Assembly (NCBI GenBank): GCA_009731375.1
Contig: BJOX01000180.1
Span: 14,223-40,022 of the forward strand
Source of the DNA: Paulinella micropora
Taxonomy: Eukaryota > Cercozoa > Imbricatea > Euglyphida
DNA: 25,800 nt
Reading direction: 5' to 3'
Part shown: one piece after another, positions 1 to 11,062 of the stretch
Layout: every line of letters starts with the position of its first letter
Numbering within the stretch: position 1 is the first letter of the stretch
Position numbers and translations under genes: made by a program
The notes under the pieces: model-generated
Told to the model about the DNA's origin: nothing
The model's database searches: none
The model's input: only the letters and a program-made list of their open reading frames with translations

Positions 1-2
1 AG

Positions 3-335
3 GAGGAGGAGGAGGAGGAAAGCTCAGAAATAGAGAACGAGAGAGTGAAGAAGAAGATGAAGAAGAATAACAAGAACAAGAAAAACTATGATGATAATGA
101 TAACAACAACAACAACATCAGCAACAACAACAGCAACAACATCAACAACAACAACAAAAATAGTAAGAGCGAGAGAGAAAGCTTGCTGGAGGATCTCATC
201 GCGCGGATGGCAGCTGGCGCTCTGTCTGCTGGTAACTCACCTTCCACCCCCCAACGCGGCACCGGTCTCACCGCTCCCAGCTCACCTAACGCATGGGAGT
301 TTGTTTTAGCATCGCTTGCGCTGACTCGGCGCTAA
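3..335 (+). CDS. 3' end of a possible host gene (Asn-rich low-complexity protein), partial
   Basis: One frame is open from the left edge of the window to a TAA at 333-335. It encodes a Glu run, a Lys/Asn-rich stretch, a long Asn tract with scattered Ser and Ile, and then an ordinary-looking tail of about 50 residues that includes SLLEDLIARMAAGALSAG. The Asn tract comes from an (AAC)n microsatellite and could be spurious. The tail has mixed composition and is what makes real coding plausible. The start and any upstream exon lie outside the window. Putative polyadenylation signals follow downstream, near 715 and at 893. No family is recognised. The alternative is a chance open frame over trinucleotide repeats. 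Confidence 0.3.
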   Translation, partial: EEEEEESSEIENERVKKKMKKNNKNKKNYDDNDNNNNNISNNNSNNINNNNKNSKSERESLLEDLIARMAAGALSAGNSPSTPQRGTGLTAPSSPNAWEFVLASLALTRR

Positions 336-1040
336 CTTCAAATGCACGCACCAGGTAGTTTGCATAGCTTTCACTTTTCTCCTTCATCTGAAAGATGTTT
401 GAATTTGTTTTGTGTTTTTTTTCTTTGTAGTAGTGTAGTATTAATCGTAATTTTTTGCACTGGCAGGTTTGTTATGGTCGAAAGCGTGATTAAGAACGTT
501 TGTCGCGTGCAAGAGTTAAACAAACTTCTAATTTAGTTAGTATGATATTACGGAGTTAGATTTATTATTTTTTTTAGTAATTAAAGAAATTTTGTTGTAG
601 AATCTATGTATTTTGCGTGGCGACATCGCACTTCTCTTCCTCCCCCGTTCCCCCCTCCCCCCCCCCCCCCCCGGGGGGAAATTTATTGTAGGTAAAAGCA
701 ATGTTTATTATCATAATAAAGTAAAATGCTTAATGTAAACAAAGATAAACAAACTTAAAAGCAAATTCTGCATGTTGGGCATTGTTATCATCATAGATTC
801 ATAGTAGCCGGGACTATGAAAAAGGAGAAAGATTACCGTGTCGGACCGGTTCCTGCCCACCTCTGAAGATGAAGTTAAAGTGTATTACAATTAATAAAAA
901 CATGTTTTAATATTATTTTTATATGTTCTGCAATCAGTGAATTGATTTCCTTTCATTTCCACACGTTTTCAAAAAAGTCCATATACTTCATGGAAAATTT
1001 CGGAAAAAGGGATACCCCCAAGATTGTCGAATGTTTAGTT
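336..1040. other. Non-coding flank with poly-C/G tract, small hairpin and polyA-like signals
   Basis: I see no convincing gene here. The stretch contains a run of 16 C followed by 6 G at 657-678 and AATAAA-type signals near 715 and at 893-898. It also has a perfect 8-bp inverted repeat, TTCATAGT (798-805) with ACTATGAA (813-820). It could be 3' untranslated or flanking sequence of the preceding partial gene. Confidence 0.4.
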
Positions 1041-1041
1041 T

Positions 1042-1091
<50 letters not shown>

Positions 1092-1098
1092 GTACTAG

Positions 1099-1140
<42 letters not shown>

Positions 1141-1217
1141 CATTACTACTTCTACTACTACTACTACTACAACTACTACCATTGTTATCATTACTAGTAC
1201 CATTATTATTATTATTA

Positions 1218-1302
<85 letters not shown>

Positions 1303-1310
1303 CATTGTTA
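1041..1310. repeat. (ACT)n to (ATT)n compound microsatellite
   Basis: Tandem ACT triplets with a few interruptions run to about 1200 and then change to ATT/TTA triplets up to about 1305. Long open frames over it (poly-Leu, poly-Asn, poly-Thr, poly-Val) are artefacts of the triplet period. Confidence 0.95.
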
Positions 1311-1327
1311 CTATTCAACACACAATA

Positions 1328-1344
1328 GATTACATGATGTAATC
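1328..1344. repeat. Perfect inverted repeat, 7-bp arms
   Basis: GATTACA (1328-1334), loop TGA, TGTAATC (1338-1344). The following 100 bp is AT-rich and contains several related CATGATATAATxATGT palindrome-like motifs. No gene is visible between here and the LTR element. Confidence 0.6.
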
Positions 1345-1523
1345 ACCTATTACATTATTTATTAATGTGTCACATGATATAATTATGTTCCACACTAGAC
1401 ACATGTAATTCATGATATAATCATGTATTAGATGACAATTACATACAATAAAAAAATATATTACATAAGCATGATTTCTCACTATGTTCGGGAGTTTTGT
1501 GTGAGAAGGCGTGCAAAACAAGA

Positions 1524-1552
1524 GATAGAGAGAAAGAAAGAAAGAAAGAAAG
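1524..1552. repeat. (GAAA)n microsatellite, left flank of the LTR element
   Basis: A short GA/GAAA tract ends exactly where the 370-bp terminal repeat begins. The same GAAA tract resumes after the right terminal repeat at 8453, so the element appears to have inserted into a GAAA microsatellite. A target-site duplication cannot be separated from the repeat itself. Confidence 0.85.
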
Positions 1553-1922
1553 CTTTAAGCAGTTCATGCTTTGCGGTTCGTGTAGAGGTTAGTGGGGTGT
1601 GGCGGTGAAGCCAAGTGTCCGGTCACAGTATCAATAAAGAGACAAGTCTGAATGCAGAAACAATCTTTAATTAGTCATTGCTCTTTGTGAAAGGAAGGAA
1701 AAGTGACACGTCACTACTCAAAACTGGAACTACACTTCAGACATTCCAGAAAATAAGATGAATTACTTGATAAAGGCAATAGTATGGAAATACTAAAATT
1801 CAGGACTGAAATTAAGTAATAGTGAGAAAAAGGCAATTGATTGTATCCGTCTAACTTAGGATAAAATTATTAGTACTACTTGACTAAAACTGAATTTATA
1901 ATTCTAATTCTATGGGAATAAC
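1553..1922 (-). repeat. Left terminal direct repeat (3' LTR in the element's orientation)
   Basis: Identical to 8082-8451 except at 1821 (A versus C) and 1897 (T versus A). It begins CTTTAAGCAG and ends GGGAATAAC on the plus strand. Confidence 0.9.
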
Positions 1923-1931
1923 GCACCCCCC
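1923..1931 (-). promoter_or_regulatory. Candidate polypurine tract
   Basis: Read on the minus strand, a run of six G followed by TGC abuts the start of the downstream terminal repeat. This is where plus-strand priming is expected. It is short and weak on its own. Confidence 0.35.
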
Positions 1932-4575
1932 GAAATCCAAATTTCATAACAGCGAAGTTAGGAAATGGATTTCCAATAGGATAATCTCATTAGAATTATT
2001 ATTGTTGTCCATGGCTCTAGGACGGCTCATAATTCAGCAATATGTTAAAGTAACACACATATATAAATATGATAAGCATATGAAGCAAAAAGCAACAAAC
2101 AACGCAAAATCAATCATATATCAGACAGTGTAACAAAACCAAACAGTACACAATGTAGATTAGTATGATTACTAACTTTAGAAAAAATTTGGTATGAGGA
2201 TCAGAAAGGGCAGCCCAAGGGCCGATCAACTCCCTCATTCGTCATCTCCTCGTATGTATAGGAAAAGAAAAAGAATTAAAAATGATGACAAAGACATATT
2301 AGACGCTCTCCACAGTCACTAGCTCTCACGCTTACTAGATTGCTCACGCTATCACACACCCCCCGAGCTCTATGGCCATATGCTATCATAATCATTACAT
2401 AAGTCGCTCACAATCATCAATTCTATCTTTATTAGTTCTTCATGCTCTCTAATGACTAGTTATGTTCTAACTATCAACGTAAACTGAAATAGTGCAGGTA
2501 GTCTGAACTTCACTCAACGTTAGATCAAAGAATAAGCCAATGAATAACTATATGCAGATAAAACCATGCAATGCAAGCAAAAAATGTAAGATAAATGATA
2601 AAAGGAACATAATGAGTCAACACACAACGCGTTGGGGTACGGAGCATAGTAATAAGTGACTGTATATATAATATTGCCATAAAACAAGCAAAACACGCAA
2701 CACGCATACAACAACATTAACACATCTCCCCACTCTCTCGCAATGACTCTCACTCTCACTCCCTCTAGTTTCCGAACCTCAACTACTTTTTGTTTTCGTT
2801 TTAGTTCACTATGAGGTCGTGATGGTTCTGAATCTTGCGATTGTAATGGTAGTTAGTGTGCTTGTCGTGTTATATCTCAATACGTCTATTCTTTGTCAGT
2901 AATATCACCGCCTCCGCTCAGCCTACCATCGCACTCTAGGCTTTACGGGCTATCAGCTAATTTGACTTCGCCTGTCAACAGCTAATATCTCTACGACTCA
3001 CATCATCATCAGCTATTTCTATGTTCGCTGTAGCTAAGCACCCCCCCATCTCTATACACAACTATTACTGCTGGCCAAGTATGTATGAGTTACAACATCG
3101 ACAAAGCTATGAGTAAAACGACAACGTCACACAAACAGACATCGATAATGATAACACATTGAAAAATATGTTCTGCAGCATATATATATAGTGTGAATGA
3201 GGGTAATGTGTATGGTGTAACAAATATACGTCGCAGATGACAAATGTATACCACGCACATTAAAACAATGAGCTACAAATACCAATAGCATAGAAAATGC
3301 TTAAGTCACAACATAGAATAGCAGTACCAACACAGGGAACAGCAGAAAACGACGCAAAAATGTACAAGGCATTATGACTTGAGAATATAGCATGGTCTCA
3401 TAAAATGAGTCCTCTATGCTCACTAGCCACGGTGTACCTTACTCGCTAGTTCTCGCACTCCCTAAAACTCTCTGGCAATACTATTCTCACGGACATGGTG
3501 TAAATGAACAAGGTCACTGGGCATGAAGAACTCTCGTGCTTCTCTCTCGCGCACTCACACTCGTTCTCATTACGCCCTCACCACCACATCGCTTGCACTA
3601 GCGCTCATCACACGCGATCGCTCGCCCTCGCATGCTTCTCACTCGCGCTCTCTCGTCCTCACTTGCCTTGCTCGCTCGCACTTTTGTGCTCACTCGCGCT
3701 CGCCTTTCTCACACTACTCACCCCCCTTTTTACCTCATATACTTGCTAAGGTGGTAAAAATATATATGTGCATGGTCATGAAGCCATTAACATACACGAC
3801 AACAACAATCAAGATATGACGCAGTTATCACGCAAATACTCCATCAAAACCAATCATAAGTGTCATATAAAAGGGATAAGAGTAAAGCAAATCATCCACA
3901 AGCAGTAAGCTTACACATAATACAAAACAAGTGATACGACAAACAAATGGCACTATGGCACGAAAACACTGTAGACACTGTCGACTCTCGATGCTACTAG
4001 GAACACTCTGTCCTGCTGCCTATACAGGTTCTTTTGCAACTCTATGTGCTCAACCTAACAATAATTAAAAGGCAGGAATACTCTCTCCTCTCGGCCGTAC
4101 TCTCTAATGCGGGCTTCACACCCTCGACGAAAAACCTGTGGGGAATATGCTCTCACCTGTCTCTCATGGTGTGGTGCTCTCAGGCGGGTTAGCCTAGGAC
4201 TCACACTCTGGAGCCCTAGCCCTTACCTCTAAGCATACCCTCTCTCTGACTAGTCACTACGTCGTGTCTGTCTATGAAAGAACAGAAATAGCATGAGAAC
4301 ACTACGCTCCCACACACTCACTAGCTTTACGTGACACGAGAATTTCCTCAAGTCGCTGCACATCGCTACGTGAACGCGGTATTCTTCTAACCATGTACTT
4401 CAAAATTCAAAAATGACTAGTTTCACGCCTAGCAAATCCATCATTCTGCGGTAATCCCTAGAAGATACTCACATTGTCACAGATGCACACACTACGCTAT
4501 ATCCCGAAAAATGAAGTATTACCCAGAAATCATAGCATCGACCCACAAACAAAATTAATGATCATAGAGTTGAAT

Positions 4576-4810
4576 GTCGCTCACGATACACATACACAGT
4601 ATATGTCGCTTTACCATCACACATGTTATGCGCGAAATGGAACACAACATTCTCACTCTCTCCGTCGACAACATCACCTCTATGTCGCTCACGATACACG
4701 CACACAGCATATATCGTTTTACCCTCACGCATGTTATACGCAAACGTAATATATGCACATGTTATACGCAAACGTAATATATGCACATGTTATACGCAAA
4801 CGTAATATAC
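4576..4810. repeat. 108-bp imperfect duplication plus three 28-bp tandem units
   Basis: A block beginning GTCGCTCACGATACAC at 4576 recurs imperfectly 108 bp later at 4684. The second copy runs into three near-identical 28-bp units (4727-4810) built around ATGTTATACGCAAACGTAAT. The repeats are local and non-coding. Confidence 0.8.
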
Positions 4811-6243
4811 GTGGAACACGACATAATCACAAATATGTGTCACGAATTGGTTGTTCGTAACACTCAACCATACATTGACTGCACTCATACAATGTGTCCA
4901 GAAGACAGGCAACATAGGTTATACTCGTCAGATGAACACAAGGAAAGGTCAAAGACATACAATGATACATATGAAGACTCACACGAATGCGTATGTGACA
5001 CATGTACCAAGGTGGACAAATAGAATAAATATGTGAACAGGAATCAAACTCATGCATCCACGCACAACTGATTCAAACATCCACAGCACTAACGCAACAT
5101 CAAAGCGCTCATTATTCTCGCTCATGAGACACTAATCCTTTCAGCTTAGCTAGCACATCACACACTCTTAGCCGCAATAATGCCAAACTCTCTCGAGCAC
5201 TCTTCTAGCGACCAATCACTGACTCGCTCTGTGCTAACTTAGCCTACTATCTCTGTACTGTCACTCCTCTACCTCATCTCTGTCCTCACTCTCGTCGCCG
5301 CCTCATAGCACATATCACATTACATGTCATGCATTTGGTCAACACGTAGTTCAAACTAAGACAAGTCGCACAAGTCATATGGGCATACAGGATGAAAAGA
5401 GAAAATGAAACTCTATCCAAACCCATTCATGCAGTCACACACAATTTATACAACATCTCGTCAGAACATAAGTAAAAACAATCGAAAAACGACTCTGTGT
5501 TATCTCACACTCCCTATTACCGGTTATCGACTTGACAGGATGTACTAACTTGATGTCATGGGTTCCTAGCTAAGTCTCTAGTCGACCCGCTATCCTAGAC
5601 TATCGTGTTCTTACTGTCTCTCCCCCCTTCCCACCTAACACTAGTGCATAGTTCTGTTTGCTATTCTGGTGTTTTGATGGTGCTGGGGCTAATGGTTGGT
5701 GGACCATTTATGACCAAACAATTATAACGATAGACGACACGCATGCTTGGCACAGTTGTCTAACCATGACACCACACACCATGCACTCGGCTATGAAACA
5801 ACACAAGAAAACAAGGACTACATGTAAACATAAAGAAAACAGCAACGCAACGCGCGTACAATGCATTCGTAAGTGTCATACATGTAACAATGATAGTAGA
5901 GACACGGATCATACATCGCACACATCCGTACAGCACAAAATCACACAACACACTAATACAATTCAGCAACACCATAACAGTGGATTCTATCACAGTCGCT
6001 CTTCTCTCTCCTTCGTCAGCTCTACTCACGACCACTAACAGTGTGTCTCCTCTCTCTATAAGCTAAAAGCTATACTCGCGTCTTACGCACACCATCACGC
6101 TAGCTGCTCGTCATTCATGGTGCACGCACGCATTAGTCTCACGCAGGCTTACTATCTCTCTCATGCTAATCACTCTTGAGCCTCACTTACTCACTCTCTC
6201 TGGCTCCTCTATCATAGCATTTACTCTGCCTGCTGCTCTGCCT

Positions 6244-6287
<44 letters not shown>

Positions 6288-8071
6288 GGTTTATACTGTT
6301 TCAATCAACACAACACAGCACGATAATCGCAAAATAGCACCAAGCAAGCAAGCACTCACCATATCATGTAAATCAGGATACATAAAGGTTCATACACTTA
6401 TAGTGTAATCATATTATGATGTTCATCCATCAGCATCACATAAAGATATAATGCAAACGTACAAGGCATAATATATTGACACCAAAAATACATATTGAAA
6501 CAGTATGTGAACACACAAACGCACTACAAAACAAAATAAGTGAGAACTCTTAAACAAAATAGCAACAAGACTAAGCAATATAGAAAGCAAAATAAATTAG
6601 CAAAATGTTATTGAAGATATGCAGATTTAAGAGCCTTTTGAGCCTATGTTCGTACATACCCTCTAAAACAAAATGCATGATACACTCGCACGCACTATCT
6701 AATGCTTAGATGAGTTACTATAGACCTACTCGTCTAGCTAGCTTTTCTACTCTCTATCCATCCAAAGAAAGAAAAATTGTATAAAAGGAAAGAAAGAGAA
6801 CTATACTAGTGTGGCCAGATTGGGGCACCCACACACGTCAAGTCCTTATTCTAAATGAAGGTGTATGATTCTATCGTTCTAACTATTCTAACTACTCTAA
6901 CTGGATGCAGTTTAAAGTCTTGCCCAGGACTAGCCATTATTGCTAAAGAGCTGAAACTAGGAGCTGGGGAAGCTGAAAGCTGGACGCTGAAAGCTGAAAG
7001 CTGAACTGGGGCTCAGCTGGAAGAATATCTCCGGGGAGGACGTCAGTCTGATCAAAAAGAAGTAAGTTTGTGATATTCTCTCCCCCCACGCCCCACTTGA
7101 CGACCGAACGAACACGAACTGCGGACGAAATAATAAAAGAAAATGTCTTATGTCTGGGTGTGTCTCTCTCTGTGTTTTTGGCAACCTAAGTGCCAATGCC
7201 AAACACAAAATGAACACAATGTCATTCTCACACGACACCACAGACAGTGCACAAAGGTGCAACACCGCACGCACTACTCGTCGCTCATCACCACAGTGTC
7301 TGTTGCTATGTCCGCAAGATACGATAAAATTTCGTTTCACCATGATGGAAATGTCCGTAAAATACTTGAAAGATCGTCACAAAAACATGTCACATCTCAT
7401 TCCATCCTTCAACCATAACTTCTTTCGCCCCTCGGCTCTTATCTGTGCCTTAGTCTCTGGGGTCACCCTAACGGGCACTCTAATGAATGGCCTACTAAAT
7501 GGCTCTTTTCATGCTCCTTAGCTCTTTTCGAGAGAGAGAACTACTCTAATTATAGTCACACGAAGTGAGACTCTACTCTATCCCACTGCTCTACCCGTTC
7601 TCAATCTCTCATTAGACTGAACTATTCTGTTATTATCTGTCTATCCATTAGACGTAAGAGAAGAGAACGAAAAATTATTCGACTGCTGACATAATCTAGC
7701 TGAATGTACTTATGTGTCTACCTTCCTGTACCTATGACCCCATCGACCTTAACGCTAACTCCTACTGTGCGAGATGGGATAAAATGTGGGGTTTCTTTGC
7801 CCTTTTTACGTTCACTTTCGCTGTCAGTAACAGCGTCATTACGATTGAGGTCATGGCGTACAACTCTTATCCAGAGCGACGAACTTTTAAATTGAGTGGA
7901 CTCTCTGCCAATCTGCTCTGATACTCGAGTCTCTGTACTCACCTTTTCGCTAGGTGATGCTTTTCCTCCGGGCATGACTGTTCCGTTCTCAGTTATGTAA
8001 TATTGTCAGGTATATATCTACTGAGAAACTGTCTCTGTCTCGTTGTGCGGACTGAACCCCGAGCCAATCAA

Positions 8072-8082
8072 GGCTCATAACC
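8072..8082 (-). promoter_or_regulatory. Half-tRNA(Met)-type primer-binding site
   Basis: The minus strand reads GGTTATGAGCC directly inside the terminal repeat. Its complement, GGCTCATAACC, matches the anticodon stem-loop of initiator-Met tRNA with a CAT anticodon and U33. Copia-type elements are known to prime from a cleaved 5' half of initiator tRNA, giving this kind of site instead of the usual TGG-starting one. A small inverted repeat GAGCC/GGCTC (8061-8076) overlaps it. Confidence 0.6.
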
Positions 8083-8451
8083 TTTAAGCAGTTCATGCTT
8101 TGCGGTTCGTGTAGAGGTTAGTGGGGTGTGGCGGTGAAGCCAAGTGTCCGGTCACAGTATCAATAAAGAGACAAGTCTGAATGCAGAAACAATCTTTAAT
8201 TAGTCATTGCTCTTTGTGAAAGGAAGGAAAAGTGACACGTCACTACTCAAAACTGGAACTACACTTCAGACATTCCAGAAAATAAGATGAATTACTTGAT
8301 AAAGGCAATAGTATGGAAATACTAAAATTCAGGACTGAAATTAAGTAATCGTGAGAAAAAGGCAATTGATTGTATCCGTCTAACTTAGGATAAAATTATT
8401 AGTACTACTTGACTAAAACTGAATTAATAATTCTAATTCTATGGGAATAAC
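8082..8451 (-). repeat. Right terminal direct repeat (5' LTR in the element's orientation)
   Basis: The partner of 1553-1922 at a constant offset of 6529 bp, with two substitutions. On the minus strand it would carry the promoter of the element. It is followed immediately by T and then GAAA repeats. Confidence 0.9.
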
Positions 8452-8682
8452 TGAAAGAAAGAAAGAAAGAAAGAAAGAAAGAAAAGAGAGAGAGAGAGAG
8501 AGAGGGAGGGAGGGAGGGAGGGAGGGAGAAAGAGAGAGAGAGAGAGAGAGATCTATGCAATCGTATGAGACAATCCTTGTTTCAGTCGAACGGGTCAAAG
8601 GCCCAGCCCATCCCCTTGGGGTACCTACCTACCTATCCAACTCTCTCTCTCTCTCTCTCTCTCTCGCTCTCTTTATTCTCTC

Positions 8683-8726
<44 letters not shown>

Positions 8727-8790
8727 GTTTCAGTCGAACAGGTCAAAAGCCCAGCCGATCGCCGTGGGGCCCACGTTCTCTTCATTCCAG

Positions 8791-8831
<41 letters not shown>

Positions 8832-8839
8832 ATAGATAG

Positions 8840-8877
<38 letters not shown>

Positions 8878-8880
8878 AAA
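8452..8880. repeat. Stacked microsatellites (GAAA, GA, GGGA, CT, CA, GATA) with a duplicated core
   Basis: GAAA, GA and GGGA blocks run to about 8550, CT and CA blocks fill 8641-8722, and GATA fills about 8790-8876. Between them, a unique-looking core of about 45 bp starting TTTCAGTCGAAC occurs twice, near 8580 and 8730, with a few differences. Each copy is bounded by microsatellite. Confidence 0.9.
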
Positions 8881-8911
8881 ATAAATGATACATCTGAAAA
8901 AAGCTGCGCGC

Positions 8912-8942
<31 letters not shown>

Positions 8943-9177
8943 AGGCGTCCGCAAAAGCGCCGGAAAATCTTGAAAAAGTTGCCCAATAAATATGTATGTA
9001 TGTATGTATGTATGTATATATGTACGTACGTACGTATGTATGTATGTATATCACGTTTGCAGAGTGTGTGAGTGTGTACATGATGTATGCATACATACAT
9101 ACATACATCCATACATACATACATACAGCTCCCCATCTATCCATCGACTTACCTACCTACCTACCTATCTATCTATT
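8912..9177. repeat. Poly-A run (27 A) and GTAT/ATAC/CTAC microsatellites
   Basis: 27 consecutive A at 8912-8938 are followed by about 50 bp of unique sequence, then (GTAT)n, a short spacer, (ATAC)n and (CTAC/CTAT)n. The long Tyr/Ile/Leu open frames here are repeat artefacts. Confidence 0.9.
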
Positions 9178-9407
9178 GTTCTTGTTCTTCGTCTTCTTGT
9201 TCTTCTTCCTGTTCTTGTTCTTGCTCTTGTTCTTCATCTTGTCCTTGTCCTTGTCCTTGTCCTTGTCCTTGTTCTTGTTCTTGTTCTTGTTCTTGCTCTT
9301 ATTCTTGTTCTTGTCGTCGCGTTGCCGTGTCGTTGTCGTTGTCTTCGTCGCTTCGTCGTCTTCGTCGTTGTCGTGTTTTTGCTGTTGCTGCTGCTGGTTT
9401 TGTTTGT

Positions 9408-9438
<31 letters not shown>

Positions 9439-9528
9439 CGTTTTGTTGTTGTTGTTGTTGTTGTTGCTGTTGTTGTTGTTGTAAAATTGAATGATAATAA
9501 TACAACAGTTGCAGAGTAATATAATTAA

Positions 9529-9606
<78 letters not shown>

Positions 9607-9607
9607 G
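9178..9607. repeat. (CTTGTT)n and (TTG)n microsatellite complex
   Basis: Hexamer CTTGTT and CTTGTC variants merge into GTCGTT and then pure TTG triplets. A roughly 50-bp spacer (9481-9530) separates the last two TTG blocks. Confidence 0.92.
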
Positions 9608-9747
9608 CCTTAGGGCTTCAGTTCTCCTTTTTGTCATTGTAAGTGCTATGAGAATTTAAGCATGGCACACAAAATGTTTTTAAGTGAACGTGCAAAACAG
9701 CTAGCCTACATGTTTTACGTTATTCTTGGTATTTTGAATTGGATTGC

Positions 9748-10155
9748 TCTGTGCATACATGTCAATGTTTTTTTCTTTGTATTTCGACATACATTTACGC
9801 TATGCGAAATTCATTACACAAAATCATGACAATATTATCACACTTTCTGCAAATATGCGGATGAGCAAGCAAATACACCCTGCGGCAGGGCAGGCACACT
9901 GGTATTGGGTGGACTGAGAGACATGCTAAACATACAGATATTCTGCATGGTCTGTGCATACGTACGTATTTTGTCTTTGTATTTCGAAACATATACGCAC
10001 GTGCGAAAGCGAAATTCAGTGCATAAAATTATGACTATTGTCAATAATATCACACTATAAGCACATACGTTATAACATGCTGCAAATTTGCAGATAAGAT
10101 ATCTAATAAGCAAGCAAAAATACCCAGCAAGCAGCGCAGGCACACTGGGTGACAT
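9748..10155. repeat. Imperfect tandem duplication of about 200 bp, non-coding
   Basis: Two diverged copies (about 9748-9945 and 9950-10155) share ordered blocks: CTGTGCATAC, CTTTGTATTTCGA, GCGAAATTCA, AAAATxATGAC, ATATCACACT and GCAGGCACACTGG. No credible gene lies in 9608-10546. Confidence 0.7.
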
Positions 10156-10245
10156 GCAAACAGCACATTATGTGTCCAAAAACTGTCCTCAACACAAACG
10201 ATGCAAGTAGTATAGGGTCGCACTTGGGCACGGATGTTCAGTGCA

Positions 10246-10416
10246 GTTTCTCTAGAGAAACCACACTAAGAGCCGTTATTCATAATTTCCTCTACCTATT
10301 CTCTTTAAGTTCAAAACATCAATTTCATTAAAATCTCTCTTATTACGAATTTCTCTCTGGACTACTTTACACAAAAAGCGAAAAGTTGTCCAACTCCACC
10401 ACTAAGAGCAGTTATT
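10246..10416. repeat. 16-bp palindrome and a 17-bp near-direct repeat left of the virus block
   Basis: GTTTCTCTAGAGAAAC at 10246-10261 is a perfect palindrome. CACTAAGAGCxGTTATT occurs at 10264-10280 and again at 10400-10416. These lie where the left end of the provirus would be expected, but no matching right end remains to test this. Confidence 0.5.
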
Positions 10417-10546
10417 TAGTCTTAAGGCTACCTGTTTATGACAAATACAGACAGACAAAAGAAAGAAAAACTGCTATTTGTAAATAATTATTAATGTGTT
10501 ATAAATTTGATTCCATTTAAGGATATGAATTCATAACAAATATAAA

Positions 10547-11061
10547 ATGAATCCGGATAACATTCCACAGAAAATCAACAAGGGAGGTGTATATGTTATG
10601 AACAACGATGTATCCCCAAGAGAAGTTGTAAGGTGGGGAGAGGAAAACAAAATTAAAGTTAAAAAATTTTATATAAATGGGAAAAGAAACAAAGAACAAG
10701 CACTAGAGGAAGCAAACAAGTTTTATAAAGAAAACATAAAACCTAAATATGAAGTTTGGAAAAAATACAATGATGAACGAGTTAAGCAAAATAAACAACA
10801 ATACAAAAATAAATGGAATAAGGAATGGATGAAGAAAAATTTATATGTGAATGTGGTGAAGAGAGAACAAATGCTTACAAAGCACGACATCTTTTATCAA
10901 GCAATCACGAATTAAGAACGCGAGGAATAAATCTGTCAAATGATGATTTAACTATAGAAAAAATAAAATGTGAATGTGGTTCAATTATTAGGAGAAATGG
11001 AAAAGAAATTCATGAACCAACAAAACATAAGAAATATGTTCAAGCCAAAAATAATTCATAA
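10547..11061 (+). CDS. Virus-block protein with two C-x-C...H...H zinc fingers, frameshifted
   Basis: The ATG at 10547 opens a Lys/Asn-rich frame of about 95 residues. Near 10,825-10,840 the coding signal moves to another frame, which runs to the TAA at 11059-11061. The second part holds two similar modules of the form C-x-C-x11-H-x4/5-H, the first beginning CECGEERTNA (about 10,849) and the second CECGSIIRRN (about 10,971). Such short Cys/His modules are common in uncharacterised proteins of large eukaryotic DNA viruses and suggest nucleic-acid binding. The N-terminal part, beginning about 10 residues in at GGVYVMNND, loosely recalls small AP2/homing-type DNA-binding domains, but this is weak. 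It converges with the integrase, with 1 nt between the stops. Confidence 0.55.
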
Positions 11062-11062
11062 C

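Larger units (their letters stand above)
1923..8081. other. Non-coding interior of the LTR element
   Basis: No gag, protease, integrase or RT motif could be found on either strand, and all open frames are short and of biased composition. The plus strand looks C/A-rich and poor in G. Sub-blocks: 3530-3730 is rich in CTCGC/CACTC; 4576-4810 has short tandem duplications (separate entry); 6245-6284 is a pure (CT)n tract; 6949-7020 repeats AGCTGAA-like units. The remaining stretches (1930-3500, 3750-4570, 4820-6240, 6290-6940 and 7020-8060) show nothing recognisable. Confidence 0.65.
1553..8451 (-). mobile_element. Young non-autonomous LTR retrotransposon (LARD-like), minus orientation
   Basis: Two direct terminal repeats of 370 bp (1553-1922 and 8082-8451) with 2 mismatches and no gap enclose about 6.16 kb with no credible coding sequence. 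Both flanks are GAAA microsatellite. On the minus strand, the sequence just inside the upstream repeat reads GGTTATGAGCC. This is complementary to the anticodon arm GGCTCATAACC of an initiator-Met-type tRNA, the half-tRNA priming known for copia-type elements. A G-run lies just before the other repeat, where a polypurine tract is expected. A non-coding interior longer than 4 kb with LTRs fits a LARD, which would depend on proteins supplied by another element. The repeat ends do not show canonical TG/CA. The alternative is an unclassified element with terminal direct repeats. Confidence 0.75.

Noticed and set aside
953-1342. Long open frames of poly-Leu, poly-Asn, poly-Thr and poly-Val
   Set aside because: They exist only because ACT and ATT triplets never give stops in several frames; no non-repetitive domain is attached.
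1912-7975. Short open frames inside the LTR element (60-128 residues)
   Set aside because: No domain, biased composition and overlaps on both strands; consistent with a non-coding interior.
8061-8090. A tRNA gene, because GGCTCATAACC matches a Met anticodon arm
   Set aside because: No acceptor, D or T arms surround it; its position beside the terminal repeat fits a primer-binding site.
8633-9637. Several open frames of 100-175 residues rich in Tyr/Ile, Ser/Leu, Gln or Val/Leu
   Set aside because: All are translations of GATA, GTAT, CTTGTT and TTG microsatellites on both strands.
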